Shown in pieces: positions 41,486 through 53,438 of a stretch of DNA of 64,000 bases. The stretch is from Zymoseptoria tritici IPO323 (Eukaryota; Ascomycota; Dothideomycetes; Mycosphaerellales; Mycosphaerellaceae). Made by a program: the position numbers and the translations under genes. Numbering within the stretch: position 1 is the stretch's first letter; every line of letters begins with the position of its first letter. The DNA lies in assembly GCF_000219625.1 (NCBI RefSeq), contig NC_018213.1:1-64000 (forward strand), written 5' to 3'. Below the pieces are notes generated by a model. That model was given only the letters and a program-made list of their open reading frames with translations, was not told the origin of the DNA and did no database searches.

Positions 41486-42402
41486 GACCCGGGACGCAAA
41501 AGCGGAGATCATCCCTCGAGGATAAATTAGGCGTTTACCCTATCGAAAAGGAGTCTCTTCCCTCGAGATGAAAGTAGGCGTCCGATCGGTAGGACGTTAA
41601 AAGGCTGCGCTGCGACATGGGAGACGTAGGCGACTAGCGAGGCCCGGACTGGCTCCGCACCGGACGATCAACTCTATCCGGAAGGCCCAGCGGTAGATGT
41701 AAGGTGTGTACCCTAGATCTGCGGCTGCTTCCTCTCAAAGCCGGGGAGCGGGAGGAAGAAAACTAGTACCTCTACAGAGTAGTAGGAGGCTTGGAGGAAT
41801 GCGAAGGCAACAGCGTAGTAGGGGAGAGGAGTGGACGACGACGATCGCTAGAGGAGGAATTCTAGCCGAAGGGAAGACGGCTCTCCCCAAACCGTTTAGG
41901 AAGCACTTGTGGACTGGTATGCAAGCGGCTCGATCGGAATCGAATATCTCCGACAGTAGATACGCCGGACGGAGGGAGGACAGAGCTCTACCGAACAGTC
42001 TTAAAGCGGGATGTTCCCCCTTAACGAGACGGGGTTACAGTTTCGGGCGGATAAGGAGACGCACACCTCGTCCGTTACCTGGGAGGTTTGGAAACCTAAG
42101 GTACGATAGACGGTAAGCGATTGCCGGAGCGATATTGTACGTTAGGATGCGGATTAGCCCATCGGTGGTCTCTCTTTTTGGCGGTTTGGTTAACTCGGGA
42201 GATAGTAAAAAGGACACCGTAAAACGTAGTTGGGCTAGGAGTAGCTGCGGTGCTGTGCATCGCGAGGCGCTTTACGTGGGAGCGTAGGTCTATTTCCTCC
42301 CCTCTAAAGACGGCCAAAAGAGCCGGGAGCAAGGGCTTGGATGGGGCTTTAGTTCAGATCAGGTGCAAAGGTAGACTAGCCTATATAAACAAGTACAATG
42401 AA

Positions 42403-42429
42403 CCCCCTAACCCTAAACCCTAACCCTAA
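42403..42429 (+). repeat. Interstitial telomere tract between LINE B and LINE C
   Basis: CCCCTAACCCTAAACCCTAA plus CCCTAA: four units, one with an extra A. It directly follows the LINE B 3' end and precedes the truncated LINE C. Confidence 0.97.
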
Positions 42430-43191
42430 GGCCCGGACTGGCTCCGCACCGGACGATCAACTCTATCCGGAAGGCCCAGCGGTGGATGTGAGGCGTGTAC
42501 CCTAGATCTGTGGCTGCTTCCTCTCAAAGCCGGGGAGCGGGAGGAAGAAAACTGGTACCTCTGTAGAGCAGTAGGAGGCTTAGAGGAAAGCGAAGGCGAC
42601 GGCGTAGTAGGGGAGAGGAGTAGACGACGACGATCGCTAGAGGAGGAATTCTAGCCGAAGGGAAGACGGCTCTCCCTAAACCGTTCGGGAAGCACTTATA
42701 GACTAGTATACAAGCGGCTCGATCGGAATCGAATGTCTCCGACAGTAGATACGCCGGACGGAGGGAGGACAGAGCTCCACCGGACAGTCTTAAAGCGGGA
42801 TGTTCCCCCTTAACGAGACGGGGTTACAGTTTCGGGCGGATAAGGAGACGCACACCTCGTCCGTCACCTGGGAGGTTTGGAAACCTAAGGTACAATAGAC
42901 GGTAAGCAATTGCCGGAGCGATATTGTGCGTTAGGATGCGGACTAGCCTATCGGTAGTCTCTCTTTTTGGCGGATTAGTTAACTTGGGAGATGGTAAAAA
43001 GGACACCGTAAAACGTAGTTGGGCTGGGAGTAGCTGCGGTGCCGTGCATCGCGAGGCGCTTTACGTGGGAGCGTAGGTCTGTTTCCTCCCCTCTAAAGAC
43101 GGCCAAAAGAGCCGGGAGCAAGGGCTTGGATAGGGCTTCAGTTCAGATCAGGTGCAAAGGTAGACTAGCCTATATAAACAAGTACAATGAA
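42430..43191 (+). mobile_element. Telomere-associated LINE, copy C (3' end only)
   Basis: Starts GGCCCGGACTGGCTCCGCAC, equal to 41641 of copy B, and runs 762 bp to the common 3' end AAGTACAATGAAC. It contains only the 3' non-coding region. Its strong 5' truncation and its own telomere tract show an independent integration. Confidence 0.92.
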
Positions 43192-43213
43192 CCCCCTAAC
43201 CCTAACCCTAACC
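43192..43213 (+). repeat. Interstitial telomere tract at the inner edge of the LINE array
   Basis: CCCCCTAACCCTAACCCTAACC follows LINE C and abuts unrelated sequence (TAGTCTAAGTTC). This is the most centromere-proximal telomere tract seen, and is best explained as a former chromosome end. Confidence 0.95.
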
Positions 43214-43499
43214 TAGTCTAAGTTCAAAATACAAAGTACCTTAATACACAAATCGCTGTATGCACATTGCTAGATCTACTACCGAATACACCCTACCTTA
43301 ATGCACAAATCGCTATGTGCACATTGCTGGATCTACTACCGAATACACCCTAAATACACGAACACACGAACATACACACACATTCCCTATACCCTACCGA
43401 GCTGCACACCCTACGCCGAGCAGCTCGTCGATATAGCCTAAGAAGGAGAAGGAAGAAACCGAGGGAGCGAAAGAGTATATAAAAAAAAAAAAAAAAGGG
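43214..43499. repeat. Short tandem duplication next to the former telomere
   Basis: TACCTTAATACACAAATCGC, then GTGCACATTGCTRGATCTAC and TACCGAATACACCCTA occur twice (43237-43293 and 43294-43352). An A-run follows at 43479-43496 (AAAAAAAAAAAAAAAA). No gene. Confidence 0.7.
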
Positions 43500-44230
43500 A
43501 CACTAATATCGCATAGAGTCTCGGTATAAAGCGCTCTCGCACTAATGCATGCAACCGCGCTACCGGACTCGGATGCACGCCCTTAAAGCGCAACGCTATC
43601 GCAGAGAGTATATCAACTACAATAGGCGCGATTTAGGGTGAAAACAAGCCTCCTAGGGCCAAAATCGTACTGCTATAGCTTTTCCTATGCCCGACTACCT
43701 GCCGGTGAAGGTAAGCGAGACGAGCGGCGACCGCATTTTATCTCTTGTTTGGCGGCCGCCGTGCCCTGCATGCTCCGAAAAGAAGGAAGAGCAAGTAAAT
43801 ATGCCCCCTTAAGTACCTGGAATATCGCACCAGTCGCGGTAAAGGTTATAATAGACATAATAGACATTGGAGATTATCGCTCCTACACCTGTACGAGCGA
43901 CTACGCTACCGAGCTTAGCTGCACGCCTTTAAAACGCGATACTGCTACAGAGATAATATCGACTCTAGCGGATGCAAAATAGGGTGAAAACAAGCCTCCT
44001 AGGGCTAAAATCGTACGGCTATAGCTTTTCCTATGCCCGACTACCTACCGAGGCAGGTACGCTAGGCGTGCGGTAAACCCTATACGAGGCGCTCGTAAAG
44101 AAAAGAAAGAGAAACAGGGTAAAAAAAAAGAGCCCTTAAGTACCTAGAAAACTTCACCGACCGCCGTAGTAGCTATAATAGACATACTAGATATTAGAGA
44201 ATACTCGGTTACGTAAGCCGTCCCGCGCTC
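43500..44230. repeat. About 350-bp tandem duplication
   Basis: AGGGTGAAAACAAGCCTCCT, then AAAATCGTAC and TTTTCCTATGCCCGACTACC occur at about 43635 and 43982. TTAAGTACCTRGAA and ATAATAGACATA follow each at about 43810 and 44133. The period is about 347 bp. Open frames in it (43638-43982, 43685-43867) are not supported as genes. Confidence 0.75.
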
Positions 44231-44517
44231 TCGATAGAATGGCCATAAGAAACGAGACTAACCAGCTATTATAGTGTAGGCGTCGCGAATACCCTAAGAA
44301 ACGTCGCCCTATTGCACCGATCGTCCGACCGCTCCTTAGTATTGCTTTCCGAGGTAATAGTAGATAATATCGCTACGAACCCGGCACTAGAACTAGGGAG
44401 CACATAAGCCCTGCCTAGATCTACCGACACTAGGTTCTCGGTACGAGAATGCGATGTATAGTTCTCGGCTCTAGCTAGCTAGAATAGTCTAAGAGGTGCG
44501 ACCTTTCGAGGATGCGA
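44231..44517. other. Spacer, no recognisable gene
   Basis: Moderately TA-rich sequence. May belong to the gypsy 5' flank or LTR, but no LTR pair could be confirmed. Confidence 0.35.
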
Positions 44518-44556
44518 TGTTTCCTAGACTAAATTAGGAAGAGGGTCTGGTAAACA
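44518..44556. repeat. Dispersed palindrome, copy 1
   Basis: TGTTTCCTAGACT and GGTCTGGTAAACA, inverted arms of 13 nt around a 13-nt loop. Confidence 0.75.
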
Positions 44557-44792
44557 AATAATACCGAGCTACGGACCCTAGACGCATCCCTAGTCCTTAT
44601 TTCCCTACCCTGGACTCTTCTACACTACACGAGAAGCGATCCCGCCTTAGTCTCGAGTTTCTGGATACTTAGCCGTCCTACGTGCCCGGAATATACGATT
44701 ACACCCTGCCTGTACTAAGGAGACTATCGAATATAGCCCTAGACTATGTGTGAACAGCATAATTAGCTGTAGTGCACTACTAGTAGTAATAA

Positions 44793-44820
44793 TGTTTCCT
44801 AGACTAATAGTCTGGCAAAC
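44793..44820. repeat. Dispersed palindrome, copy 2
   Basis: TGTTTCCTAGACTA directly followed by ATAGTCTGGCAAAC. It lies 148 bp upstream of the gypsy gag ATG. Confidence 0.8.
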
Positions 44821-44967
44821 CCTCGAGAGCTTTAAATAGCCTACTCCCGCCGCCCCGGTATTAACGACGACTTGCCAACCTTTTCCTATACGCCTTCCGA
44901 ACACGTATCTGCACTCCTTACTTCCTATTTCCCTATTTGCGATACTAAGCTGCATATCGCTATTACG

Positions 44968-47900
44968 ATGTCTCCTAATAATACTCCTAACAACGGCCCG
45001 GACGGACCCTCCCGTCGTAGCTATCTTAATACTCCCTCGGAGATTCTCCGCAACACCCTAAGCACCGGCGAGGCTTCCGGAACTAATAGCCCTATCTAGG
45101 CACCTTCCGATGCTTGCGCCTTCCGCGATAGTAATAGGATTCTATTAGCTCGCTTTGCGACTAATTCGACTAAAGGGTCGACTAATAAGGCTCTCCCTTA
45201 AGCCGAAGGGATTACTACTGTAGCAACCTATAGTATAGTTCCTACTCCCTAGCCTACTAACCTAAACATCGCAGATCTTGTTACTACCCTTACCGCGGCT
45301 ACTTATAATAATAGAGCCCCTGCTTACCGTAGTCGCGTACCCTTCCCTAGAGAGCCTAGTACTCTATCCTTCGACGGTAAGGATGCCTCGACTTTCTTCT
45401 AGACTATAGCCGACTTCTTCGATTCGTACTTTAAAGGATTACGCACTCCTAATAGGGAAAGGATCCGACTTGCTACTCGACACTTAGTGCCGGATGTTCG
45501 AGCTTAGCTCGAGAGTCTTTTAGGCTTTAATAGCAAAAGCTACGAAGCTTTTAAGGAAGAGGCTCTTTCCTACTATCGGTGCTACGATAGCTAGGTGTAT
45601 AAGTACAGCCTCCCTTTCCTCGAGGAGCTGTGCGCAAAGGAAAGAGTCTAGGATGTCTCCGGACAGAAGGATAACCTACGCTAGTACGTTATAACGTTTA
45701 AAGCGGTCTCGAAAAGGATACCTCTTAAACAGTGTAACGAAGTCGCTCGATACTACCTCTTCCTTAAAGGCTTGCCCTCCGAGGTAGGACAGGAAATTAT
45801 GAACAAGCTCGAAGTAGACGTCTCGAACCTAGCCTCCTGTACTTAGCTTCCTCTATTATACGATACGACACTTAAGTACGTTATAAGCCGCATAGCTTAC
45901 TAGGAGTTATACGGCAAGGGCAAGAGCTAGGTTACTAGCTAGCTTGTTAACTAGACTAAGAAGAGGTATCCGAAGCTAGATGCATCGAACGATAGAGTCT
46001 AGTCGTTACGCGTACTAAAAGAGAAGCTGCCGGATATAGAGGACCTGTCTAAAAAGCTTTCTAAGATAACTATTACTAAGATTAAGCGTGTAAGAGCTAA
46101 GAGAAGTGCACGTGTAGCTATTAATCTACCTAGAGACTTTCCGAAGTCTTATATAGCTACGCTGCATACTAATAACACCCCTAATTCTCCTAAGTACTAC
46201 TCGTATAATATCGCTAGACCTAGACTAGTGCCCTATTAGTCGTCTAGCAGCTCGAACCCCTTCTACTAGGAAGCCTCTAAGTATATATGCTTTTATTGCT
46301 TTAAACCCGATTATAGTATTTACGAATGTAAGTATATAAACTACCTCCTAAGTGCGGGCTAGACACACCGCGACAGTAAAAAGAAGTAGTATATCGGACG
46401 AGAAGGTAATATTAACAGACGAAAGGTGCAGTTCAGGAACTAGCCGGATTAGCCTAAGCTCCGGATAATAGCTCCCGCTATCGAGAAAGCATAGGGAAGG
46501 GCTATTACTTGGCCTGCTAATGCGAATCTTGAGGATGCTAAGAAGTACTAGCTAGCTTATAAACCACCTGCAGCTGCCTTTGCTCCTCGGACACGTGTAC
46601 CGAGTACACCTCTTAATCCGGCACTTGTTCCTAGCCCTGTTCCACCGACCTTAAAATCTGCACCCTCGTTACCAGCAGGTCCCCCTGCAGGACCCGCACT
46701 AGCGACGAACATAAATAGAAACTGGTGCAACATCGTCGCTAGAAGTACGGTTCCTAAGGATCTGGTGTATATTAATAAGCGAGACCCTCGTGCCCCCTAT
46801 ATAAATCAGATCCGTACTAACTCTCTATCTGCGAACGCTACGACTAGGCTAACAAGCACGACTAAGGGAAAGGAGCTAGCCGCTAAGCCGAGTAATAATA
46901 CTAGCCGTGTTGTAAAGCCAAAGAAGACAGTGTCTATCGAGATCGATGCCCGCAAGATCCCTAATACGGAAGAGTATATAAAGGTAGTCGAAGAAGGCTC
47001 GCAGTCGATATAGGGCACTCTTACTAGTAATAGTATATTTAACACTAGTAACCAGCCGCAGTCCGCAAACGACAGCTAGACCTAGGACCCTACTAGAAGC
47101 ATAGATCTAGATCCTACCCCTCCTTCTTAGGGCTTCGTTAACCCCCCGCTACTAAAGAAAAAGAAGAACTAGAAGCCTGCTACGACTAGGAAGGGTGCGT
47201 AGAGAAGGGATATTTACCTTTAAGAGCGGCTAGACATAGAAAAAGTGCTGCTCGACAGGATACTAGCGCAGCTGTCTAATATCCCTATTAGGGAGCTTCT
47301 CGCTACCTCGCCTACTATAGCTAGGGGACTTCTTAAGCGCTATACTTAGAACTAAGAAGACTTCGTAATAGCTACTAAGGAAGCCGGGCTGTCGATTATC
47401 GTTAAGGAGGACAACATTACTACTACTACAGCATACTAGTATAATATAGACGAGCCGCTTCGTTCTTATAGGGTACGAGTCGAGTTTAAACTTAGCAGTA
47501 CTACCGCTAAGTATATCCTGCCCTCTGGATTTTATATACGCAATAGGTTCGTAGAAGAGATAGAAGACGATAACCCTACTTTCCTCGGTCCTATAGTTAA
47601 GGAGCTATATATTACGATACCCCCGAGACTAATGCAGGACCTATACGAAGACCCTAAGGACGCGAGGTTGTCCTTTAACGACCGAGACTATATTATTATA
47701 CCCTCGCCTATTATAGAATGCATTATTAGTCTAAAACGACATAGGGAGCGTCGTGCTATAATTAACGAAGGATCTAAAGGGAACATTATAAGCTAGTCTG
47801 CGGTAAAGCGAGCGGGTGTTAGTATACACACCTGTCGGCTAATATAGATAAATATAGTTAGTAGCTGTGCGGATTTCCTAGGTATTGTAGAGCAGGTACC

Positions 47901-48070
47901 GATTAAGGTTATAGGAGTTCTTACCTACTCGTCGTTTCTTATTATACGGACTGCACCTTTCCTTCTCGGCCGACTATAGACTAGACAGGTGCGGCTTAGA
48001 TCTGTAAACTACGACGACGGGTCCCTCAAGTGCATAATCGCGATACCGGATAGAACAACGATTACCTTTA
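44968..48070 (+). pseudogene. Ty3/gypsy element, gag and N-terminal pol (left part)
   Basis: ATG at 44968 begins MSPNNTPNNGPDGPSRRSYL. A Gag core follows (LSFDGKDASTFF, TIADFFDSYFKGLRTPNRER, YYLFLKGLPSEVGQEIMNKL), then a zinc-knuckle remnant ICFYCFKPDYSIYECKY near 46290 in which the expected His appears as Tyr (CAC->TAC). The aspartic-protease region would lie in the segment 47200-48060, but no DTG or DSG is clear. Dozens of TAG stops, Trp or Gln in origin, show heavy RIP. The frame is broken at 48070 by LINE D and continues at 53677. Confidence 0.8.
48057..48070. repeat. LINE D target-site duplication, left
   Basis: AACGATTACCTTTA, identical to 53663-53676. The first two A may belong to the LINE tail. 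Confidence 0.9.
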
Positions 48071-49026
48071 TCGACATCCGCACTTCCATTGCACACCCAA
48101 TATTGACCCGATCATCACCAAACACGCACCATTCGAAAGCCCTTATTAAGGCCGTTCCAACGAACCCGCATTCACCTCGCTGCCCTCAAAACCTACGCCG
48201 CTACTAGAGTTCAAAGATTTACCTTGTTGCCCCCTTTGGGGTGCAAATTTTGACCCTGAACTCCGGGATTTGGCCCCCACCTCCGAAACCTTATTCCGAC
48301 CTTACCTCCCCCACACTCGAAATATTCCCTGTTTAGGGCATTGCACAAGGAAGGTTTACAACCTGTACTACAACACAACACTACAACACTTCAACACACC
48401 ACAACACAACCAATACGCCGCCGATTCGGACGCCGTGTAGCCCGTTTGAAAGCCCTCGACGAGAGCTTTTATTCTAGCTATCAAACGCCTAATTTGGTCG
48501 AATTCTAAAAGAGCCAAAGGCCAAACAAGAGCAGTGTTCCCAGGATACACAAACATACACATACACTTAGTTCTCTCTACACTAGAGTTACCTGTTGTCC
48601 TACGCCGCCGAGAGAGGAAGCTAAAGGAGCAGTGTGGCTTAGTAAGGACGAATTTGCACCTCTAGGGATTAGAGTAGTAGTACTAGCTATATAGCTAGAT
48701 ACTCTGTATAGAGTATAGGCCTACCTTTCCCTAGAGACAAAGGTTGTCCCGAACCTGCTACGGCTACCCGCAGAACGCCTCTAAAGCCTGCTATAAAGAC
48801 GCACGTTGCTGCAGGCCAGAGTACTTCCTAGAAGCAGAGGTATATTTATATATCTCTTCTCTCCTCTTTAAAGTATACCTTCTCCTACTTTGTATAGTAG
48901 GGAGAAGAGTGCCCTAGTGTCGCAAGTAGGCTAGGACCCGAACGCGATTAGAAATAGAGACGAACAAGCAGCCCTCTCGGCGTAAGACTGCTAAGCCTCT
49001 TTTCAAACAACAACAACAACAAGACA

Positions 49027-50199
49027 ATGTCTACCGAGACGGAAATGACAGACGCAGGCTCAGCCCCTCAGACTCTAAAAGCTACGGCTAGAGGGGACGA
49101 GGAAGTTACGTTTGAGTCTCTTAAAACCCTGCCGTTGCCGGAGGAACTACTAAAAAGAACCGGCTTTCCTTTCCTACCTAGGAAAAGGCAAAACCCCTTC
49201 GATTTTAGTAACTCCCCGACTCGCAGCCCTTCTCTCGGAAAGAAACAAACACTCTCTTACACGCCCGCGAACGAGAAGATCCTACAAGCCCGACAGCTAC
49301 TAGTCGAAGCGGCGGGGGATCTAGTCGGGTTTCCAGGAGAACAAACCTAGGTTCTCGACCTTCTCGAAGTCTTTCGGCACTTTACCGAGCGTACAGACTT
49401 TAGGACAACGTCCCAAATCCTCGCAAAGCAAGTCTCGAACCTAGAAATAACAACAAAGAAACTAGTAGCATAGGCGAAGAAGCCTACTTTCGCAGACGTT
49501 GTTAAGGGAGACAGCGGATCCGCTACCTCTACCTCTACCTCCTCGACAACAAAGACAACACAACAACGACAACAACAACAACAACAACAATAGTAGACGA
49601 CCGTCTCCCGGAGGGCTAGCAAGCCGAAAGAACAAGCAGAACCGATGCCTCTTATCCTTGTACCAAAGGATAAAGAGAAGGAACTCGACTAGATCGCAAC
49701 CCGAGACAAAATTAACAACGCTCTTAAAGGCGAAGACCAAGAGCTAGCTGTCCTTGCGATAAAGAAATCATTTCGGGGTAACATTGTCCTAAACTTTGCA
49801 ACAGAGAAAGCCCGCTAACGAACGATCGATAGCCTTACTAAGGTTACCGATATCGTAGGCGAGGCACAGGTAATAGAGGACTCTCTCTAGCATAAGGTCG
49901 TAGTCTACGGCGTCTCGACCGCGAACTTTAATACGCCAACGGGCCTACAGGACATTTAACGAGAAATTGAGACCTTTAATAGAGGTCTTAAACTCGCAGG
50001 CACCCCGATTTGGCTAACAAACGAAGAGAGAAGAAGGACTCTTACTAGGGCGACAGTTCTAGTAGGTTTTGCCACCGAGGAGGAGGCAAAAAGGGCTATT
50101 TAAAACCGTCTATACGTAGGCGCGGACAGCCTAAGAGTCGAGAAGGCGAAGGATCGTATACAACAGAAAGGGAGGCCCCTAGAACGTTCTACATGTTAG
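49027..50199 (+). pseudogene. LINE D ORF1 (Gag-like)
   Basis: 391 codons from MSTETEMTDAGSAPQTLKAT to TAG at 50197, with about eight in-frame TAG or TAA stops, the first at 49348. Features in order are a Ser/Thr-rich linker with a polyglutamine run of CAA codons (49551-49591) ending in two TAG, then a region with KINNALKGEDQELAVLAIKK, NIVLNFATEKAR and TVLVGFATEEEAKRAI, whose pattern suggests an RNA-binding fold as in Tad-type ORF1. It overlaps the ORF2 start (ATG 50193), which suggests termination-reinitiation or slippage. Confidence 0.7.
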
Positions 50200-53100
50200 A
50201 ACACTCTCTACGGATTTTCCACGTTAATCTTAACCGATCTATCGAGGCTACAGAGTCTACCTTAGACGTCGCGGTTAAGCAGAAAGCCGACCTTCTACTA
50301 GTCCAGGAACCGTGGACTATAGAAGACCCGATAACAGGCTACAAAGAGACAAGATCTATCGCACACCGGGAGTACAACCAGCTATTCCCAACGACTACGG
50401 ATTCGACGATCCGGCCAAGAACAATGCTATATATTAGCACAAGACTCAACGTTAATATCTCTCCTATTTTATTAGACGACAGCGACATACTTTCCTTTGT
50501 TATTTCAGACAAGAAGGGCAACAAGATCCAGATAGTTAATCTCTACAACGAGAAGGACCTTCGGGATACCAAGAACCCGCAAAACCGACGAACAACAGAG
50601 AGAAGCCTCTACTCTCTACGCAACACGTTCCTTCCAAACACTCTACTAGTAGGAGACTTTAACCTTAGACACCCGTCCTGGGATCCGAGGGGAAAGGATA
50701 CTACTAGCGCCCGCGAATTTATAGAGTGGATAGAAGACCAGGGCTTTACTCTACGTAATACGATAGGTGTCGGGACCTTCTATAGGCCGCACCTAGACGC
50801 AGAGTCGGTCCTAGACCTTACGTTCACAAGAGGATCCTTATCTACGAAAGAAATCGACTGGAGAACGATTCCGACAGGCTTAGACCATAAGGCTATATCT
50901 ATAGACCTTATTGGCGCGCAAGATCGAGCCCAACAGAAGAAAGTAGTTCTAGATATAGCTTCCGCGGATTGGGAACTGTTTACAGATCTCCTAATAAGCA
51001 AGGCGACGTCTATTGACTATACGAACTCCCTCGACGACATCGCAGACTCCTTTACCTCGTGTATTACCGAATCGATGCGGGGAGCAATCCCAGAGAAAGT
51101 AGTACACGCCTGCGCAAAACCTTGGTGGAACAGAGAGCTACGCACGCTACGCCGTACAATGTCTAGAACATATAGACAGACTTTTACCTGCGGACGTACG
51201 CCGACGCTAGACGAGAAGGAGGCATATACGAAAGCGAGAAACGAGTACTTCCAAGCTATTAAAACAGCTAAGAAGAACCACTAGAACGCTTTCCTCGAAA
51301 AAGAAGACTCGAAATCTATCTTTAAAGCTATGTCCTATACTAGGAATAGCAGCCGAAGACAGATACCTACGATAAACAACGAAGATTCTTTCGAGGGGAA
51401 ATGTAAGGCCTTCTCCGAAGCCTTATTTCCGCGCCCTCCTGCCGAGGAACCTCTACCTAGCCGTTGGGAAGCGTATACAGCCGGGGATTGGGGCTGGACT
51501 ACGCTAACCGAAGAGGAACTCGCTGCCGCCTATAGCACGAAGATAGTAAAAGGAAAAACGCCGGGCCCAGACGGCATTACGCAAGCTATTATTAGTAAAG
51601 CGTACGGCGCTATTCCTATTACCTTTCTACGTATATACAGTAGGCTACTCGACGAAGGACACCACCCCCGTTGCTGGAAAGTTGCGACAGGCGCAGTTCT
51701 AGCAAAGCCGGGAAAACCAGACTATTCGGTCCCTAAGGCCTACCGAGTTATCTCTCTCCTAAACTGCCTCAGCAAGATTAGCGAGAGAATACTCGCAAAA
51801 CGCCTAGGGATTATCGCAGAGACGAAGCCCCTTCTACACGACTCGCAGTTAGGAGGGCGAAAGAAGAAATCGGCTATCGATACGGTGCTTCTCTTAACAA
51901 ACGAAATCGAGGAGAATCGAAGAAAGAAAAAGAAGACTTCGGTTATCTTCCTCGACGTAAGAGGAGCATACGACTACGTTGCAAAGAACCGACTGTTAAG
52001 AATAATAATCCAGTTAAGGCTTCCGCACAGCCTTATATGTTGGGTTCAGTCGTTTATAAGCAATAGACGCCTACGAATAGCATTCGACGGACAGATACAG
52101 GAATTCCAGGACGTAGAGATCGGCGTTCCGCAAGGCAGCCCGATGTCTCCTATCCTCTTTCTTATCTATACGCGCGATATATTCTTCTCGCTACAAGGAG
52201 TTACTCCTAGTTCCTACGTCGACGACATTAGACTATCTACCTCGTCTACGTCCCTTAAGAAGAACTCTAAGGTACTAGAACGTAAGGCAAGAAGGCTAAT
52301 AGACCTAGGAAAGAAGAACTCGATTACTTTCGACCTAGCAAAGACAGACCTAGTACACTTCTCGAAAGGGAAAGGGTCCGATTGCCCGGTAATTCTTCCA
52401 AACGGCGATATTGTTCGCCCGGCGAAGAAAGCGATAAGGTGGCTTGGGATTTGGCTAGATGCCGGTCTTACCTTTAAGGAGCACATTGCAATAAGATCGG
52501 CACAAGCACAAGCAGCATTCTATCGATTAGAAAGACTAGCAAATACCGAACGCGGTCTGTCTTCTATATCGTTAAGAAAGATCTACCTAGCCTGCGTTAC
52601 TACAATAGCAGACTACGGGGCCCCGGTTTGGTAGCGGTCGAAAAAGAGCATAAAACCTCTAGTATCTCTACAAAGTAAAGCTTGTAGAAAGATCCTAGGC
52701 GTTTTCCGTACCGCCCCAAACGTCCCGTCCGAAGTAGAGTCAAATCTCTTCCCCCCGGATCTACGCCTAGAGAGACAGTTAATTTTATACTCTCTACGCG
52801 CAGCAAAGCTACCCGAAAACCACCCCGTAAGACTCGCTATCCAAAGCGCGCCTTCGGATACGCGAGAAGTCCAACACGAGGACTCGAGAGAGATACTTCC
52901 GCAAAAACGACAGAGAACACAGATACAACTACTCTGTTATCGACTCCGACAATACAAGCATTTCGTAGAACACGAGAGGGCTAACTACGCAAAAGACGAT
53001 CTCTTTAGCGTCTGGAAAACCCGATACGAAATAGCAAGACAACGGGAGATTAATAAGGTACCTAGGAATACAAATAGCTACCTTAGTCGATTTCCATGGA

Positions 53101-53438
53101 GCTCGCCAGGAAAACATAGAATAGGAGGAAGACGCGCTTTAACTAGTGCCTTCTATACTATCCTATTAGGACACGGATACCTAAAGTCCTATCTCTATCG
53201 CTTTGGACACGCAACGACGCCAGACTGCCCTTGCGGACGACGAGAAACAGCAGAACACCTCGTATGTAGCTGCCCTATCTACGATGTATTTAGGCCACTA
53301 CCGCTACGACAAGCACAATCTCTACTAGAAATAGTAGAAGATAAGGAACTCCGGAAACACCTCACTACCTTTCTCTCGGATACAAAGATTGCTTCTAGGT
53401 CCTGGCACCTAGCAAGAGGCGAAGACGAGACCGTCTAG
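50193..53438 (+). pseudogene. LINE D ORF2 (AP endonuclease, reverse transcriptase, C-terminal Cys cluster)
   Basis: 1,082 codons with only two in-frame stops, both TAG at likely Trp codons: 51282 (KKNH-NAFLEK) and 52632 (APVW-RSKK). Endonuclease blocks are RIFHVNLNRS, LLLVQEPW, TLLVGDFNLRHPSWD and GLDHKAISI. RT blocks are GKTPGPDGITQAII, YRVISLLNCLSKISERIL, SQLGGRKKKSAIDTVLLL, VIFLDVRGAYDYV, GVPQGSPMSPILFLIY and the intact catalytic SYVDDIRL (YVDD at 52215-52226). The C-terminus has CPCGRRETAEHLVCSCP, a CCHC-type cluster found in many LINEs. No RNase H domain was seen. Reverting two bases would open the frame on paper, so this family may still have active members elsewhere. Confidence 0.92.

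Larger units (their letters stand above)
37078..42402 (+). mobile_element. Telomere-associated LINE, copy B (5'-truncated)
   Basis: Begins at a point equal to 31864 of copy A, inside ORF1, and is collinear with it to the 3' end AAGTACAATGAAC. The 5' truncation joined directly to telomere repeats is a hallmark of target-primed reverse transcription. The plus frame from the end of copy A crosses the telomere tract into B's ORF1 (36993-37400, 135 codons). Copy B is on the whole less damaged than A within the RT region. Confidence 0.9.

Noticed and set aside
41706..42116. 136-codon open frame in the LINE B 3' region as a third ORF
   Set aside because: The matching stretch of copies A and C is not open and the composition is Arg-rich, as expected of chance frames in this GC-rich DNA.
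30696..43191. Telomeric LINE as a MoTeR-type element
   Set aside because: MoTeRs carry a C-terminal restriction-like endonuclease and a single RT ORF. Here an N-terminal AP endonuclease and an ORF1 are visible.
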